Positions 27,478 through 36,182 are shown, numbered from the stretch's first letter. The stretch: 64,000 nt of DNA from JAVBLP01 sp031553505 (GCA_031553505.1 JAVBLP010000001.1:30531-94530); one strand, 5' to 3'. The notes: generated from the sequence alone by a model not told the origin. Numbers and translations: made by a program.

Positions 27478-27915
27478 TTACCATTCTGAATATAAAATCG
27501 CGCCTGTTAAATCATAAGTTTCCCATTTCGGCAGGCTTATTACTTCGCCGTCATCCAAAGGCCAGTACTGGTACACAATCATATTTAACGAATCCGACTT
27601 TGCAGCGGCTTCCATCGCGCCGGAATATCTTGAGGACGGCCTGGCGACAAATGTTTTAAAATACTTATTCGCCCTGGAATCAACAGTCAACACCTCATCA
27701 AGAGATGCCCAAGACGAAATCTCATGCCATTTTGTATTTTCCGCGTGATAAACTTTTTCTGCAGACAGTATAGCCCCGGTAAGCGTTTTAGCTTCAGTCA
27801 TCTTTGCTTTATCGGTAAAGCCTTTATAAATTGAAACCCCTACCATGCTGAGAATGCCGACAATAACAATAACAATAACAAGTTCTACAAGAGTAAAGCC
27901 AGAAGTTGTTTTCAT
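27478..27915 (-). CDS. Type IV pilin-like protein
   Basis: The 145-residue protein has a class III signal: MKTTSG followed by FTLVELVIVIVIVGILSMVGVSIY, with cleavage at G-F and Glu at +5. A helical spine and a short globular domain (VYHAENTKWHEISSW... LYSEW) follow. It is a pilin or pseudopilin of the type IV pilus / type II secretion class. No assembly genes are nearby. It lies 9 bases after lysC and 4 bases before cimA, an odd place for a pilin. Confidence 0.88.
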   Translation of the reverse strand: MKTTSGFTLVELVIVIVIVGILSMVGVSIYKGFTDKAKMTEAKTLTGAILSAEKVYHAENTKWHEISSWASLDEVLTVDSRANKYFKTFVARPSSRYSGAMEAAAKSDSLNMIVYQYWPLDDGEVISLPKWETYDLTGAILYSEW

Positions 27916-27924
27916 AATTTCCTT

Positions 27925-29157
27925 TTACTGCTTTTTAGAAAGTTTAAAACCCTTGTGAAGCGCTTCAACCGCTTTTACCATATCAACTTCGTCCACTATG
28001 CACGAAATTTTAATTTCGCTGGTAGAAATCATCTCTATATTTATGCCGCTTTTATGCAGTATTTCAAACATCATGGCAGCAACGCCGGCATTGCTTCTCA
28101 TGCCGATGCCTACAACTGAAACTTTCGCGACGTGTTCATCGCACACAACATTTGACGCCTTAAGCTCCGCCACTATTTTATCGAGCTCAATCTGGGTTTT
28201 TTTCATGTCTGCTTTACTGACGGTAAAAGAGATGTCGTTTTTCCTGTCAACGGCCGCGGACTGTATAATCATATCGACATTTACGCCGATTTTCGCGAGT
28301 TTTCCGAAAATTTTTGCCGCAACGCCCGGCATATCCGGAAGGTCTATTATCGTAAATTTTACCTGATTTTTATCAAATGTTACGCCTGACACAAGCAATT
28401 CTTCCATCTTTTTCCTCCCGATTTTTTCTTCGCTGGTTATTATCGTGCCTACATTATCGCTGAACGTGCTTCTTGAATGTATTTCAACTCCGAATTTTTT
28501 GGCGACTTCAACGCTTCTTGCCTGTAAAACCTGGGCGCCGGAACCTGCCATTTCAAGCATTTCTTCATAGGATATATAATCGAGCTTCCTCGCTTCTTTC
28601 ACGACTCTCGGGTCCGTAGTGTAAACGCCGTCAACATCGGAATAAATTTCGCAGGAATCGGCATCAAGCGACGCGGCAAGGGCAACGGCCGTTAAATCCG
28701 AACCGCCCCTGCCTAAAGTAGTAATATCGCCTTTAGGGTTTATAGCCTGAAAACCCGCCACTATAACTATATTATTTTTCGCGAGCTGGTCTTTAACTTT
28801 CTTGGGGTTGATTTTTTTGATCCTTGCGCGCATATAATCCGTATCCGCGGAAATTCCCGCCTGCGGGCCGGTCATAGATATCACTTTTTCACCCATAGAA
28901 TCTATAGCCATCGCCAAAAGCGAAATTGAAACCATTTCGCCCGTGGCAAGAAGCATGTCCATTTCCCTAGCGGGAGGGTTTGACGTTATTTTTTCAGCCA
29001 TTTCCAGCAAATCGTCCGTAGTATCGCCCGGAGCGGAAACAACAACGACAACTTTATTGCCGGCTTTCTTTTTCGCGATTATTTTACCCGCCACGTGCTT
29101 CATCTTGTCAGAATCTGCAACGGAAGAGCCGCCGAACTTCATCACCACTAATGCCAT
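27925..29157 (-). CDS. lysC: Aspartate kinase
   Basis: I use the ATG at 29157 (GGAGG 8 bases upstream); an in-frame TTG at 29172 lies in the ribosome binding site. The 410-residue enzyme phosphorylates aspartate for lysine, threonine, methionine and isoleucine. The kinase domain has VVMKFGGSSVADSDKM, VVVVSAPGDTTDDLLEMA and TTLGRGGSDLTAVALAA; two ACT domains follow (VSGVTFDKNQVKFTIIDLPD and KVSVVGIGMRSNAGVAA) and sense end products. Confidence 0.97.
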   Translation of the reverse strand: MALVVMKFGGSSVADSDKMKHVAGKIIAKKKAGNKVVVVVSAPGDTTDDLLEMAEKITSNPPAREMDMLLATGEMVSISLLAMAIDSMGEKVISMTGPQAGISADTDYMRARIKKINPKKVKDQLAKNNIVIVAGFQAINPKGDITTLGRGGSDLTAVALAASLDADSCEIYSDVDGVYTTDPRVVKEARKLDYISYEEMLEMAGSGAQVLQARSVEVAKKFGVEIHSRSTFSDNVGTIITSEEKIGRKKMEELLVSGVTFDKNQVKFTIIDLPDMPGVAAKIFGKLAKIGVNVDMIIQSAAVDRKNDISFTVSKADMKKTQIELDKIVAELKASNVVCDEHVAKVSVVGIGMRSNAGVAAMMFEILHKSGINIEMISTSEIKISCIVDEVDMVKAVEALHKGFKLSKKQ

Positions 29158-29196
29158 CTCGCTTTCCTCCAAAACACGGTACTTATAAATACCTGG

Positions 29197-29225
29197 ATAT
29201 TATATAACATTTTAATGCCTGTAAA
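29197..29225 (-). promoter_or_regulatory. Possible promoter upstream of lysC
   Basis: On the minus strand, TTTACA (29220-29225) is followed 17 bases later by TAATAT (29197-29202), which overlaps a perfect TATAAT shifted by two bases (29199-29204). This lies in the 75-base thrB-lysC gap. Confidence 0.5.
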
Positions 29226-29232
29226 CTCGGAT

Positions 29233-30147
29233 TTAAAGCTCTTTTACGCCTTCCGAATCAAAGTCAAGAATATACGATTTTACCGCCACGCTTTCCTTTT
29301 TCCATACTTTAGACATCGATTTTTGCACCGCAACCGCATCTTTTTTACCGCAAAGAGCCGCTAAAGTAGGGCCCGAACCCGATAAAAACGAACCGTAAGC
29401 GCCGGCATTTGTCGCGGCTTTTAATACATCGTTCATAACTGGAATCATTTTACCTCTGTAAGGCTGGTGTATCCTGTCCTGCATACCTTTCGCAAGAAGC
29501 GAATAATCGCCCGTGCAAAACGCCGCGGAAAGCAAAGCAACCCTTGAAATATTAAAAACTGCGTCTTTAAGCTCCACTGTTTTAGGAAGAATCTGCCTGG
29601 AACGCTTTGTCCTGAGCTCAAAAGAAGGCACGCATAAAACGACTTTAAGCTTCGGAACCGGCAGTTTTATAACTGATATCGGTTCGTCTTTACTCTGTAC
29701 GCATACGCAAAGGCCGCCATAAACGGCAGGCGCCACATTATCCGGATGGCCTTCTATCTTCATGGCGATTTCCGCCATCTGGAATTTGTTTAGCTTTTTG
29801 CCGCAAAGCGCGTTTGCCAAAGCTATGCCGCCAACTATCGCGGATGCGCTTGAGCCCAGCCCGCCGCTTAGCGGTATGCTGGTATTTATTTTAAGATTTA
29901 AATTCTTCAAATTGAATTTATCGCATTTTAAAACCTTGAAAGTTTCCTGCATAGACTGCCACATAACATTTTTTTCGCCGGCCGGAAGGATTTTTTTCCC
30001 TTCACCCTTCAAAATAAATTTTGTTTGCTTTGCTTTAGGAACGTATTCCGCTTCAAACTCATTGTACAAAGCAAGCGCTGCGCCAAAAACGTCAAAACCC
30101 GGTCCTAAATTAGCCGTTGTAGCCGGCACTCTCATTTTTACTGTCAT
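29233..30147 (-). CDS. thrB: Homoserine kinase
   Basis: This 304-residue GHMP kinase converts homoserine to O-phosphohomoserine for threonine. It has the N-terminal VRVPATTANLGPGFDVFG-like strand (as MRVPATTANLGPGFDVFG), the ATP loop IPLSGGLGSSASAIVGG (about 91-107), MKIEGHPDNVAPAVYGG, and the C-terminal GAYGSFLSGSGPTLAALC. It sits upstream of lysC. Confidence 0.97.
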   Translation of the reverse strand: MTVKMRVPATTANLGPGFDVFGAALALYNEFEAEYVPKAKQTKFILKGEGKKILPAGEKNVMWQSMQETFKVLKCDKFNLKNLNLKINTSIPLSGGLGSSASAIVGGIALANALCGKKLNKFQMAEIAMKIEGHPDNVAPAVYGGLCVCVQSKDEPISVIKLPVPKLKVVLCVPSFELRTKRSRQILPKTVELKDAVFNISRVALLSAAFCTGDYSLLAKGMQDRIHQPYRGKMIPVMNDVLKAATNAGAYGSFLSGSGPTLAALCGKKDAVAVQKSMSKVWKKESVAVKSYILDFDSEGVKEL

Positions 30148-30274
30148 TTTTTTATCCTGTATGTTTAAAAATTTCTGAATTTATCATATTTTCCGCCTCT
30201 GTCTTGTTTTCAGGCTTCAAAGTAAAAAGATAAACAAGTAAGCGGCAAAACAAGCTTTGTAAGGCTTAAAAACT

Positions 30275-31540
30275 TTACTCATCCCTCATCGCGCAGAATT
30301 CGCCGCACATAGTACAAACATCTTCTTCCTGAGGCGGAAGTTTTGCCCTTTCTTTGGCAAATTTTACCGGGTCTATGCTGAACTCTTTCTGTTTTTCCCA
30401 GTTTCTTGCTTTGCGCCATTTGGACATTTCGTCATCCTGCTCTTTAGCGCCCTTAACGCCTTTAACCATATCCGCGGCGTGCCCGGCAATTCTTGCCGCA
30501 ATTACGCCTTCGTGCACATCGTTTATATCCGGCAGGCGCAAATGCTCGGCAGGGGTAACATAACAAATAAAATCTACGCCGCGCGCGGCTGCCAAAGCGC
30601 CGCCGATCGCGGACGTTATATGGTCATACCCGGGAGCAATATCGGTAACGAGCGGCCCTAAAAAATATAAAGGCGCGCCGTGGCCAAGCCTTTTTGCCAA
30701 ATCAACGTTTGCTTCTATCTGGTTTAGAGGAACGTGCCCGGGGCCTTCTATCATAGACTGCACGCCGGCTTTTCTCGCCCTTAAAACAAGCTCTCCGAGA
30801 ACCGAAAGCTCCCCTAGCTGCGTGCCGTCGGAAGCGTCAAAAGTACAGCCGGGGCGGAAGCCGTCTCCCAAACTTAAGGTAACATCATATTTTTTTGCTA
30901 TATCTAAAAGCCTGTCGTACTGTTCGTATAAAGGATTTTCTTTCCCGGTCGCGTTAATGCACTTTACCAGAAAAGAACCGCCGCGGCTTACAACGCCGGC
31001 AAGCCTGCCCTGGCGGTTGAGTATGCCGACAGTTTCTTTATTGATGCCGCAGTGGACGGTTATAAAATCCACGCCCTGCTGCGCCTGTTCTTCTATAACG
31101 TCAAACAGCATTTCGCCGTCAATTTCCGATATTTTTTTGCCTTTGGCGACTGTCCTGCAGGCGGCTTCGTAAATTGGCACGGTGCCGACTTGCACAGGCG
31201 ACGCGGCAAGAATCTCTTTTCTTATCTTTGTTAAATCGCCTCCGGTTGATAAATCCATCACGGCGTCCGCGCCGGCTTTTACCGCGGCGTCAAGTTTCGC
31301 AAGCTCTTCTTCCAAAGATATGTGATCCGGCGAAGTGCCGAGATTGGCGTTAACTTTCGTTTTTAAACCTTTGCCCACGGCTACTATTTTAGAAAGCTTT
31401 CTGTTTATGTTTTTAGGTATAACTATCGTACCCGCAGCAACGCCTTCGCTTATAAACTCTTCGCTTAAACCTTCCGTTTTTGCCGCGGCTTTTATCAACT
31501 CATTACTCTTCTTATTTGCTGCGTCGTTCATTAATGTCAT
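30275..31540 (-). CDS. thiC: Phosphomethylpyrimidine synthase ThiC
   Basis: This 421-residue radical-SAM enzyme converts aminoimidazole ribotide to HMP-P for thiamine. Conserved parts include KVNANLGTSPDH, DAVMDLSTGGDL, TVHCGINKETV, SLGDGFRPGC, EGPGHVPLNQIEANV and GPLVTDIAPGYDHITSAIGG. The C-terminal cluster site is C409-X2-C412-X3-C416 (CTMCGEFCAM), one residue tighter than the usual CX2CX4C, and the protein ends five residues later. This is the short ThiC form. No TPP riboswitch is visible ahead of it. The 134 bases downstream, up to thrB, show nothing specific. Confidence 0.96.
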   Translation of the reverse strand: MTLMNDAANKKSNELIKAAAKTEGLSEEFISEGVAAGTIVIPKNINRKLSKIVAVGKGLKTKVNANLGTSPDHISLEEELAKLDAAVKAGADAVMDLSTGGDLTKIRKEILAASPVQVGTVPIYEAACRTVAKGKKISEIDGEMLFDVIEEQAQQGVDFITVHCGINKETVGILNRQGRLAGVVSRGGSFLVKCINATGKENPLYEQYDRLLDIAKKYDVTLSLGDGFRPGCTFDASDGTQLGELSVLGELVLRARKAGVQSMIEGPGHVPLNQIEANVDLAKRLGHGAPLYFLGPLVTDIAPGYDHITSAIGGALAAARGVDFICYVTPAEHLRLPDINDVHEGVIAARIAGHAADMVKGVKGAKEQDDEMSKWRKARNWEKQKEFSIDPVKFAKERAKLPPQEEDVCTMCGEFCAMRDE

Positions 31541-31671
31541 TACTATATTCCTTTTTTGGGGTTACGTCCCATATTTTTACTTTTCTATATAAACTATCTT
31601 GAACTGGCGTTGCCCTTAACTCGCCGGTGCTTTTGCCAAACGTGTCAATTGATTTTTCAATTTCTTTGTAT

Positions 31672-32334
31672 CTAATTACTTGCCTTTAAAATCGCTTCTT
31701 TCAGTTTTTTTGCTTCGCTTTTTATGTCCTGCGCGCCGCAAACAGCCCTTATAACGGCAATCCCCTGCGCGCCCGCTTTTATAACTTCTTCAACATTGCT
31801 TAAACCAATTCCTCCGATTGCAATGACCGGAGTGTTTATTTTTGAGCAGATTTCTTTGAGCCCGCTTAAACCTACAGCTTTGGGGCCTTCTTTCATAGGA
31901 GTATCAAAAATCGGGCCGAGCCCTATATAATCCGCATCGGTTTTAGCGATTTTATACGCTTCTTCAGCCGTTTGCGCCGAAACGCCGATTAATGCATACG
32001 GCAGCGCTTTTCTTGCTTCTTCATACGGCATATCTTCTTTGCCGATATGAACGCCGTCACAGCCGGCTTCGTGCGCGGTAAGAGGGTCGTCATTCAGGGT
32101 AAACGGAATTTCAAAAGATTTTGCTATTTCCTGCAGTTCCCTTGAAAGTTTGATAAGCGCTTTTTTATCTAAACTTTTATCCCGCAACTGTATCATATCC
32201 GCTCCGCCAAGGCAGGCAAGCTCCACCTGTTTATGATAACTGATATCTTTACGCGGGCAAGTTATGCACAAAAGCCTTATTTTCCGGCATATTTCCTGCT
32301 TATTTATCTCGCACAAATCTTTTTGCATTGTCAT
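31672..32334 (-). CDS. thiE: Thiamine-phosphate synthase
   Basis: This 220-residue TIM-barrel enzyme joins HMP-PP and thiazole phosphate. It has GGADMIQLRDKSLDKKAL, FTLNDDPLTAHEAGCDGVHIGKEDM, IGVSAQTAEEA, DYIGLGPIFDTPMKEGPKAVGL and TPVIAIGGIGLSNVEEVIKAGAQGIAVIRAV, all active-site segments. It starts 2 bases after the thiD2 gene; in other genomes those two domains are fused. Confidence 0.97.
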   Translation of the reverse strand: MTMQKDLCEINKQEICRKIRLLCITCPRKDISYHKQVELACLGGADMIQLRDKSLDKKALIKLSRELQEIAKSFEIPFTLNDDPLTAHEAGCDGVHIGKEDMPYEEARKALPYALIGVSAQTAEEAYKIAKTDADYIGLGPIFDTPMKEGPKAVGLSGLKEICSKINTPVIAIGGIGLSNVEEVIKAGAQGIAVIRAVCGAQDIKSEAKKLKEAILKASN

Positions 32335-32336
32335 AA

Positions 32337-32855
32337 TTATTTACCTGTTTGGAAAATCACATCCAAAAATACTTTTTTCTCAAGGTTGTAAAGCGCGTAC
32401 CTTTGTTTTTTAAAAAGAGCCGCTTTGGCGGGAAAAACAGTTTTAGAGTATTCTTCCAGAACCCGTAAAGATTCCTGCGCCCTCTTAAAATTCGCGACTA
32501 TTACCGCGGGCAAACTTTTTATTGATTTTTCAGGCATTTTTCTTCCGGAATCATTATAAGAATCCCTTTTAGAAATCAAAATACCGTATTTATCCCTTAA
32601 AACTTTATCGGTTTCATGGCGCACTTTGCGCACTTTTTTATAAAGGACATCGTCATTTAAAATAAATCTTAAGCTGTCTTCAACAACCCTTAAGCCTTCC
32701 CTGCAGCGGTTCATATTCGCGTCTACAATACGCAGGGCAGGGTTTGAACTTTGGAGTTTGGAGTTTGGAGTAACATCAGATTCTCGATTAAAACGCTTAG
32801 AAATAACAGGCTGTTTTGTTTTGCCTTTAACTTTACTCTTCACTCTCCGCTCCAT
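32337..32855 (-). CDS. thiD2: Stand-alone ThiD2-type domain (HMP-phosphate kinase)
   Basis: Residues from about 41 match the helical domain usually found at the N-terminus of ThiE fusions in cyanobacteria and others: LRIVDANMNRCREGLRVVEDSLRFILND, KVRKVRHETDKVL, SLPAVIVANFKRAQESLRVLEEYSK. That domain is known as ThiD2, a monofunctional HMP-P kinase replacing ThiD. Here it is a separate gene followed 2 bases later by thiE. The first ~40 residues are Lys/Ser-rich, lack homology and are partly encoded by a TTTGGAG tandem repeat, so they may be a recent extension. A GTG at codon 5 is an alternative start. Confidence 0.85.
   Translation of the reverse strand: MERRVKSKVKGKTKQPVISKRFNRESDVTPNSKLQSSNPALRIVDANMNRCREGLRVVEDSLRFILNDDVLYKKVRKVRHETDKVLRDKYGILISKRDSYNDSGRKMPEKSIKSLPAVIVANFKRAQESLRVLEEYSKTVFPAKAALFKKQRYALYNLEKKVFLDVIFQTGK
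32750..32770. repeat. TTTGGAG x3 tandem repeat inside thiD2
   Basis: Three exact 7-base copies, 21 bases in all, keep the reading frame and encode part of the non-conserved N-terminus of ThiD2. Confidence 0.85.
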
Positions 32856-32858
32856 ACA

Positions 32859-33338
32859 CTATTTCTTACCGTATCTTTCAACTATCAAATTAATTAAATT
32901 TGTCGTTGATTTGCCTTTGACAAAAGGAAACCTGTAAACTTTTTTTACGTACTCCCTGCCTACAATTTCGGAAAGTTTGTAATCTCCGCCTTTTACAAGC
33001 ACATCCGGTTTCAATTCGCTTAAAATTTCTTTGGGCGTCTGTTCGCCAAAAACCACGACATAATCAACAGGTTTTAAAGCAAGCAACAGTTTTGCCCTCT
33101 CTTTTTCGCCGACTAAAGGGCGTTTTGGACCTTTAAGGCACTGTAAAGATTTATCCGAATTTATGGCAACTATTAAAACATCGCCAAGCGTTTTAGCTTT
33201 TTGGAAAAGGCTTACGTGGCCTAAATGGATTAAATCAAAGCAGCCGTTCGTAAAAACGACTTTTTTACCGCGCTTTTTTAACTTTTGGCTTTCTGCCCGC
33301 ATCTCTTTTCTGGTTAAGGCTCTGTTTATGCTTTTCAT
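32859..33338 (-). CDS. rfaE2: Heptose-1-phosphate adenylyltransferase (RfaE2/HldE C-terminal type)
   Basis: This 159-residue cytidylyltransferase-fold protein has TNGCFDLIHLGHVSLF, with HxGH at 38-41, then GDVLIVAINSDKS, LLLALKPVDYVVVFGEQTP and LKPDVLVKGGDY. It transfers AMP to D-glycero-beta-D-manno-heptose-1-P, making ADP-heptose for LPS core. The kinase half (HldE N-terminal) is absent from this gene. gmhA lies just upstream on the same strand. Confidence 0.93.
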   Translation of the reverse strand: MKSINRALTRKEMRAESQKLKKRGKKVVFTNGCFDLIHLGHVSLFQKAKTLGDVLIVAINSDKSLQCLKGPKRPLVGEKERAKLLLALKPVDYVVVFGEQTPKEILSELKPDVLVKGGDYKLSEIVGREYVKKVYRFPFVKGKSTTNLINLIVERYGKK

Positions 33339-33390
33339 TTTTATTCCTGTTGAACTATAAAATAGTCTTTTATCGCGATGTATTTTGTGT

Positions 33391-33440
33391 TTAGGCGCGG
33401 CTTACGGCAGCGAAGCGAAGAAAAACAAAAGCGTGACAGC
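33391..33440. repeat. Copy of the CAGCGAAG intergenic element (partial)
   Basis: The 221-base gmhA-rfaE2 gap carries TTAGGC, GCGGCTTACGGCAGCGAAG and then AAAAAC, sharing its left part with the copies at 36107 and 49235. Nothing else is recognised in the gap. Confidence 0.45.
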
Positions 33441-33559
33441 TCTCACTGCCATAATATAAAACACATTATTTTTTTCAATCTTTTTTTGCACTTTTCACCC
33501 TCTCCCTGAAATATGGAGAGGGAACTGCTTTTTCACTATTACCTATTACTTATTCATTA

Positions 33560-34138
33560 TTACTTGCCGTTAAAAACTTTTTCTTCTACCAACTTTGCGA
33601 TAATATGTATCAACAGTATATGGCACTCCTGCGCGCGCGCCGTAATTTTTGACGGAGCACAGTAACATAAATCGCACATAGGTTTCATCATTCCGCCGGT
33701 TTCATTCGTCATTCCGATGGTAAACAGCCCGATTTTTTGCGCCGATTCTATGGCTTTTATAACATTTGGAGAATTGCCGCTTGTGGAAATAGCGATGAAA
33801 AGATCGCCTTTCTGGGCAAAAGCTTCAAGCTGGCGGCTGAAAGACTGGTCATAACCGAAATCATTTCCGATTGCCGTTATTGTGGACATATTTTCCGAAA
33901 GGGCGATTGAAGGAAGCGCAGCGCGGTTCTTTTCAAACCTGACAACCATTTCCGCGGCAAAATGCAAAGCGTCGGAAGCCGAGCCGCCGTTTCCGCAGAT
34001 AATGGTTTTTTTGCCGTTTTTGTAAGTTTCAACGATTTTATTTACTACTTTTTCAACGTATTCGACGTGCGCCGGCTCAAGCATTCTTTTTTTAGCTTCA
34101 ATGCTGTCTTTAATTAAATTTTCGATGGTTTGTTTCAT
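33560..34138 (-). CDS. gmhA: Sedoheptulose-7-phosphate isomerase
   Basis: This 192-residue SIS-domain enzyme makes the first step of heptose synthesis for LPS. The substrate loop CGNGGSASDALHFAAEMV (48-65) supplies the metal ligands H59 and E63. ENMSTITAIGNDFGYDQ, ISTSGNSPNVIKAI and ARAQECHILLIHII (catalytic Gln/His region) are all present. With rfaE2 it argues for a heptose-containing outer membrane glycolipid. Confidence 0.96.
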   Translation of the reverse strand: MKQTIENLIKDSIEAKKRMLEPAHVEYVEKVVNKIVETYKNGKKTIICGNGGSASDALHFAAEMVVRFEKNRAALPSIALSENMSTITAIGNDFGYDQSFSRQLEAFAQKGDLFIAISTSGNSPNVIKAIESAQKIGLFTIGMTNETGGMMKPMCDLCYCAPSKITARAQECHILLIHIIAKLVEEKVFNGK

Positions 34139-34157
34139 TTTTCTCTCTCAAAATATT

Positions 34158-34190
34158 AAAGCCCGCTTGTCTCGGACAAAGCGGGCTTTT
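34158..34190 (-). terminator. Terminator after accC
   Basis: A 14-bp stem with one bulge (AAAGCCCGCTTGTC against its complement, loop TCG) lies between accC and gmhA. On the minus strand it is followed by TAATATTTT. It isolates the accBC genes from the heptose/thiamine genes. Confidence 0.8.
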
Positions 34191-34229
34191 AAATTTATAA
34201 TCTCGTCGCGCCCGTCGGGGCATAACCCC

Positions 34230-35579
34230 TTACCTTCCGAAAATATATTTAGGAAGAAAATCGGTGCTGACGCTGCCTTTACGGAATTTTTCATTCGCCA
34301 TTATTTTTGAATGAAGCGTCGATGTATTTTTTATACCTTCGATTTCCACTTCTTTTAAAGCTCTGGACATTCTGGCTATCGCTTCATCCCTGTCATCCCC
34401 GAAAGCTATGACTTTCGCGATTAAGCTGTCGTAAAAAGGAGGTATCGTATATCCTGAGTAAACGTGGGAATCAAGCCTGATTCCGGGTCCGCCCGGCAAA
34501 AACAGCTGCCCGATTTTTCCGGGGCATGGTATGAAATCTTTATCCGGGTCTTCTGCGTTTATCCTGCACTCTATAGCATGGCCGAGTATTTTTATCTTTT
34601 CAGAATCTACGGAAAGCCTTTCGCCGGCCGCAAGTTTTATCTGCTCTTTTACAAGGTCTATGCCTGTTATCATTTCGGTAACGGGGTGTTCAACCTGTAT
34701 TCTTGTATTCATTTCCATAAAATAGAAGTTGCCTTTTTTGTCCACAAGGAACTCTACCGTGCCGACTGTCACGTAATCAACAGCCGCCGCCGCATTTTTC
34801 GCGGCTTTACCCATCTTTTTTCTGAGCGTTTCATTAATTAAAGGTGACGGGCTTTCTTCGACAAGCTTCTGGTGCCTTCTCTGTATTGAACAGTCTCTTT
34901 CCGGGAGATACGCGGTTTTTCCGTATTTGTCGCCCATTATCTGGAATTCTATGTGATGCGGTTCTTCAATATATTTTTCCATATAAACGTCAGGGTTTCC
35001 GAAAGCGGCTTTTGCTTCGGTTTGCGCCATAACTATGGAATTTTTCAGTGTTTCTTCGGAAACGACTATTCTCATGCCTTTTCCGCCGCCGCCCGCAGTA
35101 GCTTTAATAATTACGGGGTAGCCTATTTTTTTTGCCATCGCGAAAATTTTAGGGTCTTCGGCACTTACCGGGCCGTCCGAACCGGGAACGACAGGAACGC
35201 CTGATTTTTTCATAAGTTCTATCGCGGCTATTTTGTCGCCCATTTTTTCGATCGATTCTTTTTTAGGGCCGATAAACTTTATGCCGCAGGCTTCGCAGAC
35301 TTCGGCAAAATATGTATTTTCAGCCAAAAAGCCGTATCCGGGGTGTATGGCGTCCGCGCCGGAAATTTCGGCGGCGGCTATTATGCTTGGAATGTTTAAA
35401 TAGCTTTCTGACGCGCTGGCAGGGCCTACGCATATCGATTGGTCGGCAAGCTTGACGTGCATACAGTCTCTGTCGGCTTCAGAATGGATGGCAACTGTTT
35501 TTACTCCGAGTTCTCTGCACGCTCTTATAACTCTGCAGGCTATTTCGCCTCTGTTTGCAATTAAAACTTTCTTAAACAC
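34230..35579 (-). CDS. accC: Acetyl-CoA carboxylase, biotin carboxylase subunit
   Basis: The GTG at 35579, preceded by GGAG, gives the normal start VFKKVLIANRGEIACRVIRA; a longer frame upstream is not conserved. The 449-residue ATP-grasp enzyme has KATAGGGGKGMR, MEKYIEEPHHIEFQI, ERDCSIQRRHQKLVEESPSP and EMNTRIQVEHPVTEMITGIDLV. It carboxylates biotin on AccB for fatty acid synthesis. It lies 52 bases after accB. Confidence 0.97.
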   Translation of the reverse strand: MFKKVLIANRGEIACRVIRACRELGVKTVAIHSEADRDCMHVKLADQSICVGPASASESYLNIPSIIAAAEISGADAIHPGYGFLAENTYFAEVCEACGIKFIGPKKESIEKMGDKIAAIELMKKSGVPVVPGSDGPVSAEDPKIFAMAKKIGYPVIIKATAGGGGKGMRIVVSEETLKNSIVMAQTEAKAAFGNPDVYMEKYIEEPHHIEFQIMGDKYGKTAYLPERDCSIQRRHQKLVEESPSPLINETLRKKMGKAAKNAAAAVDYVTVGTVEFLVDKKGNFYFMEMNTRIQVEHPVTEMITGIDLVKEQIKLAAGERLSVDSEKIKILGHAIECRINAEDPDKDFIPCPGKIGQLFLPGGPGIRLDSHVYSGYTIPPFYDSLIAKVIAFGDDRDEAIARMSRALKEVEIEGIKNTSTLHSKIMANEKFRKGSVSTDFLPKYIFGR

Positions 35580-35631
35580 TTTATTCTCCGTTGAAGAATT
35601 ATTGGGTTTGCGCCTTGCGGCGGGTGACAAA

Positions 35632-36066
35632 CTATTTGCTTGTATCTATCAAAAACAGTTCCTGACCGTATTCAACGGACTGGCCGTTTGAAACCAAAAC
35701 CTTGGCGACTTTGCCTTTAACTTTAGAATGCACGTCTTTTATGATTTTCATCGCTTCTATCTGGCCGACTTTCTGGCCGGGCTCAATTTCAGAGCCTTCT
35801 TTTACAAAAGGAGGCTTGTCATTGTTCTGCGCGCTTGCGAAAGTGCCTACCATCGCGGATTTTATCGCGATAAGGCTTTCTTTCTTCTTTTCTTCCGCGG
35901 CTTTAGCGCTTATAACAGGCGCAGCAGCTTCTTTCGCGGCAGGGACAAACGCTTCAACGTCATTTTTTTTAAAATAAATAGAATCTGAACCGCTCTGGTA
36001 CTGCAGCTCTTCAATGTCCGTATCTTTTATCGACTTTAAAAACTCTTTAATTTCCTGCGGATTCAT
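35632..36066 (-). CDS. accB: Biotin carboxyl carrier protein
   Basis: The ATG at 36066 after AGAGGTGG gives 144 residues; the in-frame start at 36114 adds a non-conserved extension. A typical helical N-terminus (NPQEIKEFLKSIKDTDIEEL) and Ala/Lys linker precede the biotinyl domain. The biotinylated Lys is in EAMKIIKDV (EAMKMMN in E. coli). Confidence 0.95.
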   Translation of the reverse strand: MNPQEIKEFLKSIKDTDIEELQYQSGSDSIYFKKNDVEAFVPAAKEAAAPVISAKAAEEKKKESLIAIKSAMVGTFASAQNNDKPPFVKEGSEIEPGQKVGQIEAMKIIKDVHSKVKGKVAKVLVSNGQSVEYGQELFLIDTSK

Positions 36067-36106
36067 ATCCACCTCTTGTTTGTTTTTCGACAGATGATAT
36101 TTTGGG

Positions 36107-36163
36107 TTAGGCAAGCTGCGGCAGCGAAGTGTGCGCGTAAAGGCACATAAGCTGGAGCATAAC
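36107..36163. repeat. Copy of the CAGCGAAG intergenic element
   Basis: Between efp and accB: TTAGGCAAGCTGCGGCAGCGAAG, a hairpin TGTGC/GCACA (36130-36134 with 36143-36147), then TAAGCTGGAGCATAAC. The left and right flanks match the copy at 49235, where the hairpin has a different sequence. Confidence 0.55.
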
Positions 36164-36182
36164 GCCGCGTAAACTCAAAAGA

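Noticed and set aside
31541..31671. Possible TPP riboswitch ahead of thiC
   Set aside because: Neither the CUGAGA core nor the ACCUGAU-type segment is present on either strand of the thiE-thiC gap.
31541..31671. Open reading frame without a start across the thiE-thiC gap, reading like protein (IEKSIDTFGKSTGELRA...)
   Set aside because: It has no start codon, stops inside thiC and at about 45 codons can be open by chance; at best a remnant.
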